Positions 1 through 10,677 of a DNA stretch of 64,000 nucleotides are shown here, one piece after another. Where the stretch lies: contig CAMTDV010000013.1 of assembly GCA_947069175.1 (NCBI GenBank), positions 30,817,857 to 30,881,856 of the forward strand, read 5' to 3'. The stretch comes from Scalesia atractyloides (lineage: Eukaryota > Streptophyta > Magnoliopsida > Asterales > Asteraceae). The notes beneath the pieces are model-generated. The model was not told where the DNA came from and searched no databases. It saw nothing but the letters and a program-made list of their open reading frames with translations. The position numbers and the translations under genes are program-made. Each line of letters starts with the position of its first letter. The stretch's first letter is position 1.

Positions 1-618
1 AACAAGCAATCCTATATACATGCTTGATATATGATACTAGAACTCATACATGCTAGAAACTTATTTGCTTTATACTTGTCATTAACTTCGTATACATCTC
101 CCTTAACATGTATAGCGCTATAGGATTAATGCATCGCCCGTATTCTTGAGGTCATGTTAAGTTAAACAAAACGGTCTTATCGTTGCTACGATAAGATTAC
201 GCTAGCGGCAATCTTTGGGTGGACAAATATAAGTTGCATTCTAGGATTGTTATGTTAGTCTTAGTTTATGATTATGCCATGTGGATTTGTTTAAAACATT
301 TATACTTATGCTAGTACTTAAACTTGTATGCTCACCAATACATTATGTGTTGACATGTACTTTAATATGTATTGCAGGAAATTGGTGATGATGATGATGA
401 ACAGAATCTAGTAGGATGACTAGAAACCTATTAATTTTTGTACTTGTTGTATTTTGAGTTTATGTTACGTTTGTTGTAAGTTGTATCCAAACAGTGTACT
501 TTTCTTCTAGTAATGAAATGAAATTTTGATATTTAAATATTGCCACAATTAGTTATGAAGTCTCTTGCAATCTATTTCGTCCCGCCCTGATGTTTCCGCA
601 ATCGGTTGGGGTGTGACA
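1..618 (+). repeat. 3' part of the 5' LTR of element A
   Basis: The sequence ends in GGGGTGTGACA directly before a primer binding site, which marks the end of a plant gypsy 5' LTR. The same ending closes solo LTR F (58143) and, on the minus strand, the LTRs of G. The LTR start lies outside the window. A short hairpin (CTTATCG/CGATAAG, 176-195) lies inside. No coding potential is visible. Confidence 0.7.
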
Positions 619-621
619 GAT

Positions 622-634
622 TGGTATTAGAGCC
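622..634 (+). other. Primer binding site of element A (tRNA-Met type)
   Basis: TGGTATTAGAGCC begins three bases after the LTR end and differs by one base from TGGTATCAGAGCC, the complement of the 3' end of initiator tRNA-Met. It would prime minus-strand DNA synthesis. Confidence 0.75.
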
Positions 635-1621
635 ATAACTATAGGGAATTAGGAAAAATTGCCATGATTTGACCTAGTCTATAGTCTAAGTACCCATACT
701 TGACCATTCTTGATTTCGTGCTTAAAATACTTGAATTCTTCCTATTTGCTTCTTATCTATTCTTTTGTCTTAAAATTATGCATGCCTTTCTTAACGTAAA
801 GACACTACACACCTTAAGACATGAAGACACTCATACTTCACAACAAGGCGATCTCACCAAAAATAGGCGTGACAACCCACAATTTTTGGTGAAGTCCCTC
901 AATCCGCGTTATTTGATTTTTCACGAAATTACGCCATCAAGTTAGGAGTGATATCCACGTCTTGATGGAAAATTCCCCATTGATACTCTAATGGACCCTT
1001 GCCAATGAGTTGGAAATTATTTCCTTGACCGCTCGATAAGCACCAACCACGTTTCGAGCACGATGTTATAAAGTTAGGGGTGAAACCCGCATCTTGATAA
1101 GTAGTCCCACTTCTTAATTTTCAATCCCGTCAAAGTCTCGAATTTTCGATTGACTAGGGACATGTAGTAACCGGAAGGGTGAATACCATTAACCGCTGCT
1201 CGGTGAGAGTATCCTACCTATTAGGCCAAAGCATGTTTCCCTAATTCAAGAGAATTTTCTATCACTTTGGAATAGTCTTAGTTTCATTTCGAGACACTCC
1301 AAGTTTTACATTGAATTCTATTTTATGTTATGTCAATTTTAATGTGTTTTTTTACCTTTGATACGTTTCTAATTTTGAAACTGAAGCACGAATCACACGT
1401 TACTCTCAATCCAAAACAATACTAATAATCGAGAACAAACTAAATTTACAATCCTTATCGTCTTTATGCGTGATTATACAAAGTGAATACATGCTTTGCT
1501 ATGCAAACTATGTGAAACTTACGTGCTACGTGAAACCCTATTATGCTTATTCATGCAAACCAACTTTATTTTCAAACACATTATGTTCAAGTCTCATCCC
1601 TCCCTCGTTTCAATCTTATAG
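635..1621 (+). other. Untranslated leader of element A
   Basis: About 1 kb lies between the primer site and the gag start with no convincing ORF; the 81-codon frame at 700-945 shows no domain. The segment near 1140-1235, which includes AGTAACCGGAAGGGT, is similar to the reverse complement of the leader of element G (about 54740-54910). This suggests a conserved leader in this gypsy lineage. Confidence 0.55.
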
Positions 1622-1914
1622 ATGTCTTCCAACTGTAACTCAAACTCGAGAAAGAGCTCCAAGTCCAACGCCAACTCAATGTCCAAGAAAGAAATGAAAT
1701 TCATGGCCAAACAAATGGCCAAGGTCATCCCGATATTGTTAGTAAGATCCAACCCACCAATAACACCGATTCCCCCATGCCTCGGTTGACTCCAAAGTCA
1801 ACCCACCCAAGTGGAGCTTTACTTTCAAGCAATTCAACTCTTGTAGCCCGATGTCGTTTACGGGTGTAGAGGGAGCGACGAAGATGCTCTAATGGTTCGA
1901 TGCCATTGAAGTCA
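1622..1914 (+). pseudogene. gag fragment of element A, frameshifted and truncated
   Basis: The ATG at 1622 starts a product beginning MSSN, as does the intact gag of element G (54398). A segment reading AKQMAKVIP parallels AQQMATVIP in G. A stop and frameshift occur near 1780, after which another frame gives the conserved gag stretch ending in WFDAIEVM, with one in-frame stop before the tryptophan. Copia element B begins at 1915, so only about 95 codons remain out of an expected 400 or more. Gag would form the virus-like particle that packages the element RNA in the cytoplasm. The identification rests on similarity to the G gag in the same window. Confidence 0.7.
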
Positions 1915-2383
1915 TGTTGGTGCATATTTGTGATAATAACTTAGATTTGGTCTTTGGATATCTTGTAATTAGTAAAATGATAAACGGTTAGCGGGTTTAG
2001 TTTTGTAATAGATGATTAGAAGTAATTGGGCTGAACTAGACACAAAATAGTGCATGGTAGGCGAATTGGGCTTTAAACCCATTAGCAGTCCATGTAGGGA
2101 AACCCTGGTCCATGAGCATAACCTATCTCTATATAAAGGGAGGTTGTAATTAGGGTTAAGGTTGCTCAGTTAGTTGCTCAGTTGCTGGTGTTGCTGGTTT
2201 AGAGAGAGAGTCTTGAATTGGTTGTAAACACATTGTGTTAGATAATTAATATAAGACTGTTTGAAGGAAATTGTTCGTGTTCATGTTCTTGTTCTTGTTT
2301 CTGTGAAATCTGATCTAGGGGATTCTGCACTCTAGATTAGATAGACGATTCTGTGAAGATCCAAGTGGACTAGGGGACCTACA
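1915..2383 (+). repeat. 5' LTR of copia element B
   Basis: 469 bp from TGTTGG to CCTACA, directly followed by a primer site. A TATA box (TATATAAA, 2130-2137) sits in the middle, as expected for the U3/R boundary. The five bases before it (AGTCA, 1910-1914) are the candidate target duplication, but the partner copy is lost with the 3' end. Confidence 0.75.
2130..2137 (+). promoter_or_regulatory. TATA box in the B LTR
   Basis: TATATAAA lies about 215 bp into the LTR. It would place transcription start about 30 bp downstream, near 2165. The assignment rests on position and sequence only. Confidence 0.55.
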
Positions 2384-2385
2384 AC

Positions 2386-2397
2386 TGGTATCAGAGC
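2386..2397 (+). other. Primer binding site of element B
   Basis: TGGTATCAGAGC, exactly complementary to the initiator tRNA-Met 3' end, lies two bases after the LTR end. Confidence 0.85.
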
Positions 2398-2510
2398 ATT
2401 CGGCTCTTGATTTTGCTCGTTACAGAATCGTAACAACAGAAAAATTGGGTTTTTGGACGTTTTGGAGGCTGTTTTGGAGTTTGTGACGGCTGAATTAGGG
2501 TTTCTTCAGT

Positions 2511-3062
2511 GATTTCGGATTAGCAGCAGCCATTTCGGATTGAAGACTTGCATTCCGGATCAAAAAGAAAAGTATTACGGATTGAAGACTTGAATTTCAG
2601 ATCAGAATCTGCATTTCAGATCATCAGACTTGCAATTCGGATTGAATTTCGGATCAGAAGCTATTTGGGATTCCATTTCGGATTGAAATTTCGAATCAGA
2701 ATTGTATTGCGGATTCATCAAAAAGCAAAGTATTTCGGATTGAAGACTTGAATTTCGGATCAGAATCTGCGTTTCGGATCAACAGACTTGCAATTCGGAT
2801 TGAATTTCGGATCAGAAGCTATTTCAGATTCCTTTTCGGATTAAAATTTTGAATCAGAATTGTATTCTGGATTCCATCTCGGATCAGAACTATTCCGGAT
2901 TCCATCTCGGATCAGAATAGTCTATTCCGGATTCTACTTCAGATCAGAACAGTGCATTCCGGATTTCATCTCGGATCACTATTCCGAATCACCATTTCGG
3001 ATTAGCAATTCGGATTTCTATCTCGGATTGTCAATCCGAGTTACTGTTCCGGATTTGACACT
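2511..3062 (+). repeat. CGGAT-rich degenerate repeat in the leader of B
   Basis: About two dozen exact CGGAT pentamers, mostly as TTTCGGAT or TTCCGGATT, plus many one-base variants, fill the leader between the primer site and gag. A higher-order copy of about 157 bp is visible: the text starting GAAGACTTGAATTTC recurs near 2584 and 2741. The short ORFs in this stretch are low-complexity readings of the repeat and not genes. The remaining leader to 3306 shows nothing recognisable. Confidence 0.8.
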
Positions 3063-3306
3063 GTTCAGAGTTATACACAAAAAGGTGGAAAGTTAACCAG
3101 TTGACGTAACCGGAGTTAAACGTTTTCGGACATAGAATTTGATCCATAAACATTTTTGACAAACCGGTTGCTAACCCAATATACATCACTAGAATCAGAC
3201 AATATACATCATTAGAATCGTATCGTCGAGACGAGTCTAACTCGTATAATTTGGTAACCACTCATTTCGGACAAGTTTTAACGTTTTTAACGAGCCGATC
3301 AGTAAA

Positions 3307-5730
3307 ATGTCGAATATGTCTAACCTAAATGAGCTGTTAAGAATGGAACACGAAGCTGGCACCACAAACAAACCTCCAAAGATGCTGATGGTAGAGAACT
3401 ATCTTACTTGGAAGGATAGGTTTCAATCCTTTATTGAATATCAGGACACACGGATGTGGATCTGTATTCAAGATGGGTACGCTAAACCCAACGCATGATT
3501 TTAAGGGCAGACAACGTGTTACAGCTTATGTAAATATGTCTGAAGCTGAAAAGAGGATGTATGAGTCTGAGAATAAAGCCTTAGCTGCTATACAGATGTT
3601 GTTACCTGATGGCATCAAACATACATTCGAGCGTTATACTACATCGAAGGAGATGTGGGATGCCCTAGAGAAGAGGTATGAGGGCAATACCGATGTGAAG
3701 AAAAACAAGGTTGATCTGCTAAAGAAATAGTTTGTTGTGTTCAAAGGAATGAGAAATGAATCCCTTGAAGATATTATCACGAGATATTATCATCTGATGT
3801 CAGAAATAGATAATTATACGACAAGTTGCTGGATGCTTTACCTGTAAAATGGGATATTTATACTTTGATGATAAAAGGTGAAGCTGATTATGAAAAGAAA
3901 GACTTGGAAGAGGCTGTTGGGAAATTGAGAGCTTATGAGCTCAATATGAAGAAGAAGGAGACTGGATATGATCAGGTTCAAGACCTGGGGATTTATAAAG
4001 GTCTTACACCTTCATCTTCCAACAATGCTTCAAGTCATAGTGCAACTGCGTTTCTCTCATGTGAGAATGAGCAGATCGTGACAAATGCTGAGGGTGAAGT
4101 ATGTTTTGTTGCTGCTTCAGGAGGCTCGACAGGGGCTAATAGACAATAATCAAGTGATAATAACAACAGTAATAGGTCTATGCCTTTGAGTGTCAAAAGA
4201 GCTGAAGATCATCTGGCATTGCTTGCTTCTTTTATTGCTTCCTACGAGAACTACATTCAGGGAAAAATATCTGATCCTGCTACGTTTGATGAAGATTATG
4301 ATGAGATCGACCCTGATGACTTAGAGGAGATGGATTTGCAATGCCAGATGCCCATGATCTCTAGAAGAGTGAAGAGGTTCACGAACAGAACGGGCAGGAA
4401 GTTCGTTGGCAAGAGTGTGGGCTTTGACAAGACGAAAGTGAATTGTTACAATTGTCACAACTACGGACATTTCGCTAGAGAGTGTCAAAGACCTAAGTCT
4501 CAATCTCGTTCTAGTTCATCCTTTCAAGATTCTCTTGGTCATGGTTCAAGCAACAGGAATGCGTCAAACAACACTGGATCAAAGGCCCTGATCTCTACTC
4601 ATAGAGAGGGTTCTTATGATTGCAGTGTTCATCTGGAGAGTGATAACAATGCCTCACAGGCGTTCATGGCTAAGATAGCTCCAGTTGCTGATGAAGAAGT
4701 GGAAGCTGATGATAAAGGAGAGCAAGAGAAGGTAGCTGAGAAAACTGATGGAGAACAGATTGCTACAGAGAAGAAGATGGCTGCTAATTTTGATGCTTTC
4801 ATGGCTAACCTAAGCAAATCAACAGGCGAGGTATGTTCTAACTCTGGTAGTTCTGTTTGTTTGAAGTGTCGTGAACTGCAAAGTGAGGTTGACAGGTTAA
4901 CCAATCAAAACCAAAGTCTGGTAAATGAGCTCTCGAACCTAAAAGAATCAAACTTTTTCGTAAAACGAAATGAGTCATTATACTTGAAGAAAATTAAAGG
5001 TTATGAAGAAGAAATCAATATTCTAACCTGTAAGCTTAACGAAAAACTTCAAGTTATTGATTTAGCTCATGATACGATGAGTGAGAAAACAAAAGAAATT
5101 TCTGAAAAATGCAAAGAGTTGTCTGTAGCACAACTTAAAATTTGTGAACTTGAAAAGAAATTAAATCAATTCAGAGATTCATCTTTTGTCATGAAACACA
5201 TGATGAATGGCTTGAAGAAGAGTAATGACAAGACATGTGTGGGCTTCAAAGGTTTAAATAAAGTTCCACCACCTCTTGGTTATGACTATTCTTTCTTGCC
5301 AGATGAAGAAGAGCTTAAAGATTTTGTATCACCTACACCTGGTAGTTCCACATCAGAGGATGTTGATGTGACTGAAAAGGCCAAGAAGGTTAATAACATA
5401 GACACTGGTTTGAAAACAAAGAATACACACCCTAAGAATCAAAAACATTTTTTTGTTAAAAAGGTTGATTTTGTTAAAGGGAGTGATATGAAAGAAGAGG
5501 TCCTTGTTATTACAAAAGTGTCTAATGTGCAGTTTGCTAAGAACAAAAACAAAGAAAAATCAGAAGTTAAGCAAATTAAACAAGATCCTTCGAAGGCATC
5601 GTCATCATCATCATCATCATCGCCTGATGAATCTAAGCAAGAGGCTTCAGTAACGAAGTCTTCAGCTAGAAAATCTTGCTTCAAATGTCACGAAAAGGGA
5701 CATGTAGCTAGCTGTTGTCCTAACAAATAA
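3307..5730 (+). pseudogene. gag of copia element B, broken by frameshifts and stops
   Basis: Gag forms the particle that packages the element RNA. The N-terminal part (from MSNMSNL, 3307) breaks by frameshift near 3480-3500. It continues in other frames at 3434-3730 and 3826-4149, separated by stops. The C-terminal part, 4180-5730, is one open frame of 516 codons. It holds a first zinc knuckle near 4447 (CYNCHNYGHFAREC), then a coiled-coil-like stretch around residues 230-370, a serine run near 5600, and a second knuckle at the C-terminus (CFKCHEKGHVASCC). Two knuckles separated by a long coiled coil is a layout I associate with large copia lineages such as the SIRE-type elements. No single full gag could be made. 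Confidence 0.8.
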
Positions 5731-5747
5731 AAGTGAAGCACAGGTAA

Positions 5748-6298
5748 GTGAGAAACAAAGAGAAAAATCACCAACAAAAAGTGGTGATGTTTAACTCACC
5801 AAAGATATCTGCTACCAAGAAACAGAGTGTTGCTGTTGGTGTAGATAAGGCTGAAAAAGGAACTCACCAAGTTCCTCGCTTTCAAAGAAATCAACAAAGA
5901 TTTCAGCTTGCATCTACATCAGGCATATATGATAGACCTAGAAGTTGTTCACCAATAATGAATAACTTTAATGGTCCATCAAATAATTTCAGAAGTCAAG
6001 GTCAATATCAAAATCGATACCAGAATGTTGGTAGTCGAAATTTTTATAACGATGGCTTTAGAATTATCATCATCAAAATTCATGGAACCAAAATCATAAT
6101 TTCCAAATGTCACAAAGTCCAAACATGGTTAGGAAACCTCAAGACCACAGACCTAGTGGAAATCAAAAACCATTTACATCAACAGGTCTAAGATCCAAGA
6201 CCCCTGTTAGGAGTGATGGATATTGGATGGATGTTCTTGTGGTTGATGAATCTGGAAGACCCAAGACCATTAAGGCTTGGGTCCCCCAATCTAACTAA
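5748..6298 (+). pseudogene. gag-protease linker of element B, frameshifted
   Basis: Two overlapping frames (5748-6191 and 6107-6298) cover the low-complexity Asn/Gln-rich linker found between gag and protease in large copia elements. The second frame ends in RPKTIKAWVPQSN, close to the motif that precedes the protease in many plant copia polyproteins. Frame changes and the stop at 6296 show decay. No separate function is claimed. Confidence 0.55.
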
Positions 6299-6310
6299 TT
6301 TTGTTGGCTT

Positions 6311-7612
6311 GTGCAGGAGCTACTAAGGAGGATTATCAACTTGTGGTATGTTGATAGTGGCTGCTCCAGGCACATGACGAGGGATGCGAGGCTGTTGATG
6401 GAGGTTGAGAATATAGGTGGTGGTTATGTGAATTTTGCAGGTGCTAAAGGAGGGCACATTATCGGTCGAGGAAAAGTGACTAACGGGAATATCACAATGG
6501 ACAAAGTGAACTATGTTGAGCAGCTTAAGCACAATTTGATGAGCGTGTCTCAAGTCTACGACAAGGGTCACTCGGTCTACTTTACAAAGTATGAGGCCTT
6601 GGTGTTGAAACCTGGTTTGGTGATACCGGATGATTGGATAATGATGAGAGTTCCAAGGAGAAATGACACTTATGTCATGGACATGGGTGCCAAGGATTCT
6701 TCCTCTGTGGTTGCGTGTTTACTATCAAAAGCATCTGAGGCTGAATGATTGCTATGGCACAAACGCATGGCCCACAACCACTACCGAAAAATGAACTACA
6801 TTATTAAAAATGGTTTAGTGGAAGGGGTGCCAGTGCAGAGGTTTCACATGGAAGATAAATGTTTTCCATGTCAAAAGGGAAAACAACATAAGAAACCTCA
6901 CAAGTCTAAAACAGTAAATTCCATAGATGACCCTTATGAATTACTTCATATGGCTCTATTCGGTCCAGTGAACGTAAGGAGCATAGGTGGAAAGTACTAT
7001 TGCTTAGTTGTCATAGATGATTACTCACGATATTCATGGGTTTTCTTTTTAGGTACAAAAGATGAGACAGCGGAGATGCTGATTGATCTTTTCACAAAAT
7101 TGGAAAATGTCCATGATGCACGGATCAAGAGGATAAGGAGGGATAATGGCACAGAGTTCAACAATCAGATTTTGGATCTCTATTGTCTTCGCAAAGGAAT
7201 TGAACATCAATTTTCTGCTCCTTATACACCTCAACAAAATGGAGTCGCTGAGAGAAAAAACAGGACGTTGATTGAAGCCGCAAGGACTATGCTATCTGAT
7301 TCAAAGCTTCCAGTTCTTTTCTGGGGAGAAGCTGTGAACACAGCTTGTGATGTCCTGAACAAAGTTTTGATGGTTAAACGGTTTAACAAAACATGTCACA
7401 AACTATTGTTTAACCGAAAACCAAACTTAAAAGGCTTTGAACCATTTGGATTACCCTGCACCATTGTGCGAAACAAAGAGAAACAAAAATTCGGTGAGGT
7501 AGCTGATGAGGGTTACTTTCTAGGCTATATGCCTGGAACACCGAATAAAAGGGTTTTCAGTCTAAAAACTGGTAAAATTGAGGTTGTGTTTAACATGGAA
7601 ATCACTAGTTAG
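6311..7612 (+). pseudogene. Protease-integrase part of copia element B pol
   Basis: The first frame (6311-6748) holds the aspartic protease: LWYVDSGCSRHMT contains the catalytic Asp in DSG. A TGA at 6746-6748 interrupts it. The next frame, in phase (6749-7612), begins with the zinc-binding GAG-pre-integrase part (LLWHKRMAHNH, then CFPCQKGKQH). It continues through the integrase core with all three acidic positions visible: VVIDDYSRYSW, RRDNGTEF and NGVAERKNRT. The frame ends at a TAG in 7610-7612, before any reverse transcriptase. Apart from the single stop, protease and integrase are well preserved, but without RT the copy cannot replicate alone. Confidence 0.85.
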
Positions 7613-7762
7613 TGTGAGTCCCAAAACAAATTCGGATCACAGTGGTTGATTGTTTATGGATTAGTTGTTTGAATGTGCAACTACTAAGAAAAACCAAGCA
7701 AAGAAGATGAAGAATCTTGTATGGATCAAACAACTAGTGTTGTATATGAAATCCCAATGACA
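7613..7762 (+). other. Residual coding sequence downstream of the B integrase
   Basis: This looks like the decayed beginning of the integrase-RT linker of B: the same frame continues past the stop at 7610-7612 with readable acidic stretches before further stops. It ends where the minus-strand LTR of C begins, at about 7763. The boundary is tentative. Confidence 0.35.
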
Positions 7763-8050
7763 TGTAATCAGTAACGGTACCTGGATATTCGGATGTAAGC
7801 ACAATAGCAAAAATCACAACACAAGAAGATCACCAAAATCTGTCCAAGAAACTTGGACATACATTCATCGAACATCATATTTATACAAAATGACTACCCA
7901 GCGTATTTAATAAATACGTTGGGCTAGTAAATACGCCGCCAACAGCAAGTTTCACACAATTACACTTTTGACCCTTCAACATTGACTAACTAATACAAAC
8001 CAGCTCAAACTATTTATAATCAAGCATCAACGGTCTCAAAAGTTCTAACA
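7763..8050 (-). repeat. 3' LTR of element C
   Basis: On the minus strand the LTR begins TGTTAGAACTTTTGAG at 8050 directly after a purine tract. It carries a TATAAATA box (7885-7878) and probably ends in GATTACA at 7763. The length would be about 288 bp; the 7763 end is inferred from a TG..CA ending only. A 27-bp near-perfect palindrome at 7897-7923 lies just upstream of the TATA box. Confidence 0.5.
7878..7885 (-). promoter_or_regulatory. TATA box in the C LTR
   Basis: TATAAATA on the minus strand lies 165 bp into the LTR and 12 bp downstream of a palindrome in the U3 part. Confidence 0.5.
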
Positions 8051-8067
8051 ATATCCCCCCTAGACCG
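8051..8067 (-). other. Polypurine tract of element C
   Basis: On the minus strand GGTCTAGGGGGGATAT directly precedes the LTR start. The PPT of element D has the same core, CTAGGGGAT (37334-37342), which supports a relationship between the two elements. It would prime plus-strand DNA synthesis. Confidence 0.65.
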
Positions 8068-8085
8068 TTGCGTGCTTGAGTTTCT

Positions 8086-10384
8086 TCAATCTTGTTTCCG
8101 AGCTTCAGGGTCTGCGGCTGGACCTTGATCTTTGTCTTGTGCAGCTTGATCGGTAGGTTGATCAGTTGTTGCTTCGATTGTTTCTTCAGAGCTTAGATTA
8201 ACAATAGCTTCACTTGAGGGTTGTTGTAACTCCGTAGTGGCTTCATATGTGGATGAAACCGGAGGAGTTTGAGGGTGAGATGCAGCTTGAGATGGTGAGG
8301 GGGCTTTCTGTTGCGATGATGACTTATGCTTTCTTTTTCTTTTTCTTGCCTCCTTTTCTGTCTGCTTCTTAATCCTGAGAACGATCTCAATCATCTCTAT
8401 CTTTCTTTCTCGAGCCCGTTCCACAGCCCTTTGGAATAACATTCCTTCTTCTCTGTACTCATTTCCGGCTCCAACGTGGATTTTGTGACCATAAAGAATG
8501 TTGAGATCGGAAAGACAAACATAAAAACATCCATCGGGTCTAGAATGCGAATATCTTCATTAGATACTAATCGGATCACTGCTTCTCCTGTCTTCCCATC
8601 GTAAAGCCATTTCTTGAAGTTTGTAAGCATGACGGGCTGGATGCATTGGAGTTACTGCGTCACCGTCCTCAGTTTCATAAATAGTATCTTCTTCCAAACC
8701 CCATTCAACAAATCTAGCTGCATTTAATCTCTGTCTACCTCCTCCTCTTCACTTTCTTCATCCTCAGTGACGTTTACCGCAGATTCTAGACGTTTTTTCT
8801 TCTTTTCAGCAGCCTTAGCTTTTTGTCTTTCCTCTTCAGCCTTGACCTTCTCATAATAAAAAATATCAGTAGATGAGAACATTGGTGGTATGTCTACTTT
8901 GGTGCAAAGTTCTCTGATCATACGATACATCTTTTCCATCCCATCCTGCTGAAATCTCACAAAACTCGTCTGTTCTTTGATGTATGCATGAAGCTCTTTG
9001 TTTTTCTTTCTTTGTTCCCTTAGCTTCTCACAAATAACATTCGTGTTGCTTACTTGATGTTTCAACAGACAGATTTCCTGAGCTGGGCCTTTCCCAATAT
9101 CTTTCACCAGCTTATCGTACAACTCCTGAAAAGGACGTGGTCTTTGAGGAGCTTGTTGCGGTATCTGTCGTGGTTGTGCCTCTGTCGATGGTCCTTCCCC
9201 TGTTTTCTTATGCTTCTGCGGGGGAGAGAGACTTAGGGCTTCTGGATCAACAATCAACTGATCAACAAACTCGTCTAACTGCTCTTGCTCGGTTGTGACT
9301 GTTACCGGTGTTTCGGATTCTGTCATATGACATCTCTTTCTTTTAGCTTCTCTTTTCTCTCTTTCTTTGGCCTCATGAATCGTCCGGAGATTCTCAATAT
9401 GTTCACGATGTTCTCTGGTTCTCCTGCCCTGAAACTGCTTTCCATTAATCGATCTTGAGAGGGGGTTTCTTTGTGCTTCTTAGATGATTCCCCTTCCTTC
9501 ATACGCTGCTTTCCTTTATTCTTTCGGATTAGCTGCTCGGTTTCCTCTTCTTCTTCATCCACTTCCTCATCAACATCCCCTTGTCTCTTTCTTTTTACAT
9601 GTTCTTTGTATTTCTTATAAGCTTTTTTTCACGACAGTTGATCTTTCTTCCCTATACATCCACTGATGTAGCAGCACCCATTCTTCAGTTTTTAGCTCGA
9701 TAATCTGACGCCCTGTCGGCAGCTGGAACTTGTATAGGTCGCCATCATGAGGAAGATTTGGATGTTGGTCATTGACGAGGAGCTGAACAAAATGAGGGTA
9801 CACAGCCCATGTGGAGGAATTAGCATTATCAACCATGCAGTAGAAGATGAGACCAGAGATATTGAATGACTGCTTTGTGCAGAGGCTAAGCATAGCAGCC
9901 GACCATTCCAAGTTCAACCCGTCATATCCTCCTTTCCTATGTGCCAATCTCATAGCAAATACATGAAGAATGAATCTCCAGTCCTTTGTAAGGCTCTTTC
10001 TTTTAATCTCATTTTTCTCTCTGAAGTCTCCAATATACCTCATCCCTTTAAATCCATCTAGGATGTCATCCTTCTTCATCCTGAGCAAATCACTATGCTT
10101 GTCTCCAGATTGAGAACTCTTCATATGTTCTCCTCTATAGCTACGATCTTCTTGTTCCTGACTGTTCCTGTGATTCTTTTAATTTCGTTTATGGTCGACA
10201 CTTTGGTTGTCTTCCAAAATTCTTCAATGTGGATGTTGTAGATGATCGGATCGGCTTGAATAATGTAGCTGATCCTACTTGAATTTATCCACTCTGCTAC
10301 ATCTTCAAAATCAATTGGAGGTGGGACCAACTTGCAGGGCTGATTGTGCTTTCGAGTTTTATCCCAAATGATCTCCTTTACCAT
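8086..10384 (-). pseudogene. Accessory ORF downstream of pol in element C, broken
   Basis: Frames at 10384-10121, 10124-9615, 9562-9323, 9326-8724, 8630-8397 and 8442-8086 line up head to tail on the minus strand and overlap only at frameshifts. This points to one former gene of about 750 codons. The first part (IEEFWKTTKV, then a globular stretch with WRFILHVFAMRLAHRKGGYD) resembles in layout the N-terminal part of the accessory ORF of D. The C-terminal half is charged: an acidic run near 9550, a Lys/Glu coiled-coil-like segment near 8800 and a basic tail near 8340. Its place just before the PPT matches the env-like or extra ORF of SIRE-type copia elements. No signal peptide or membrane segment is evident. 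Function unknown. Confidence 0.55.
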
Positions 10385-10424
10385 ATCTGAAATCGAAAAC
10401 GAGTCAAGTTAGATTTATGTATGT

Positions 10425-10467
<43 letters not shown>

Positions 10468-10677
10468 AGTATAATAATAATAATAACACAAAGGTATATA
10501 CATAATACACTGATAAAACCGCTAATATTAACGCTGGGCTAGACAACTAAGTTCGCCGGACACAAGACTGTGCAAGAGACTTAGATACACCTACGCTGAT
10601 TAAGTATTATTTGCGCTGCACAAGATTAGCGGATTTAGGAATTTGACTCGAGAAGGAATCCAACGAAGATAATTATA
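10385..10677. other. Non-coding junction with an AT dinucleotide tract
   Basis: Between the ORF of C and the pararetrovirus lies an (AT)n tract at 10427-10465, then a short TAA-type tract near 10472-10485 and about 190 bp with no recognisable feature. The pararetrovirus similarity begins at about 10678. Confidence 0.6.

Larger units (their letters stand above)
1..1914 (+). mobile_element. Element A: Ty3/gypsy LTR retrotransposon, left-truncated
   Basis: The window opens inside a gypsy LTR that ends in TGTGACA at 618, followed by a tRNA-Met primer site, about 1 kb of untranslated leader and the start of a gag gene. The gag reading is cut at 1914 by copia element B. The leader at about 1140-1235 resembles, in opposite orientation, the leader of element G at about 54740-54910, so A and G are related lineages. 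The rest of A is not seen elsewhere in the window. Confidence 0.75.
1915..7762 (+). mobile_element. Element B: Ty1/copia retrotransposon, 3' truncated
   Basis: The element starts with TGTTGGTG inside the gag of A. It carries a 5' LTR, tRNA-Met primer site, repeat-rich leader, gag with two zinc knuckles, protease and integrase. There is no reverse transcriptase or RNase H, and no copy of the 5' LTR downstream. The sequence changes to the opposite-strand LTR of element C at about 7763, so B lost its 3' half there. The domain order protease-integrase is diagnostic of copia. Confidence 0.85.
7763..10384 (-). mobile_element. Element C: 3' end of a copia-like element, minus strand
   Basis: Read on the minus strand, an accessory ORF is followed by a polypurine tract and an LTR that starts TGTTAGAAC at 8050. 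Upstream pol is missing: the sequence runs into an AT repeat at 10427 and then pararetrovirus DNA. The accessory ORF resembles in layout the ORF downstream of pol in element D, which is why I call C copia-like. Confidence 0.6.

Noticed and set aside
700..945. 81-codon ORF in the leader of A
   Set aside because: No domain and no conservation with the leader of G; likely chance.
2548..3096. Short ORFs in the B leader
   Set aside because: Low-complexity translations of the CGGAT repeat.
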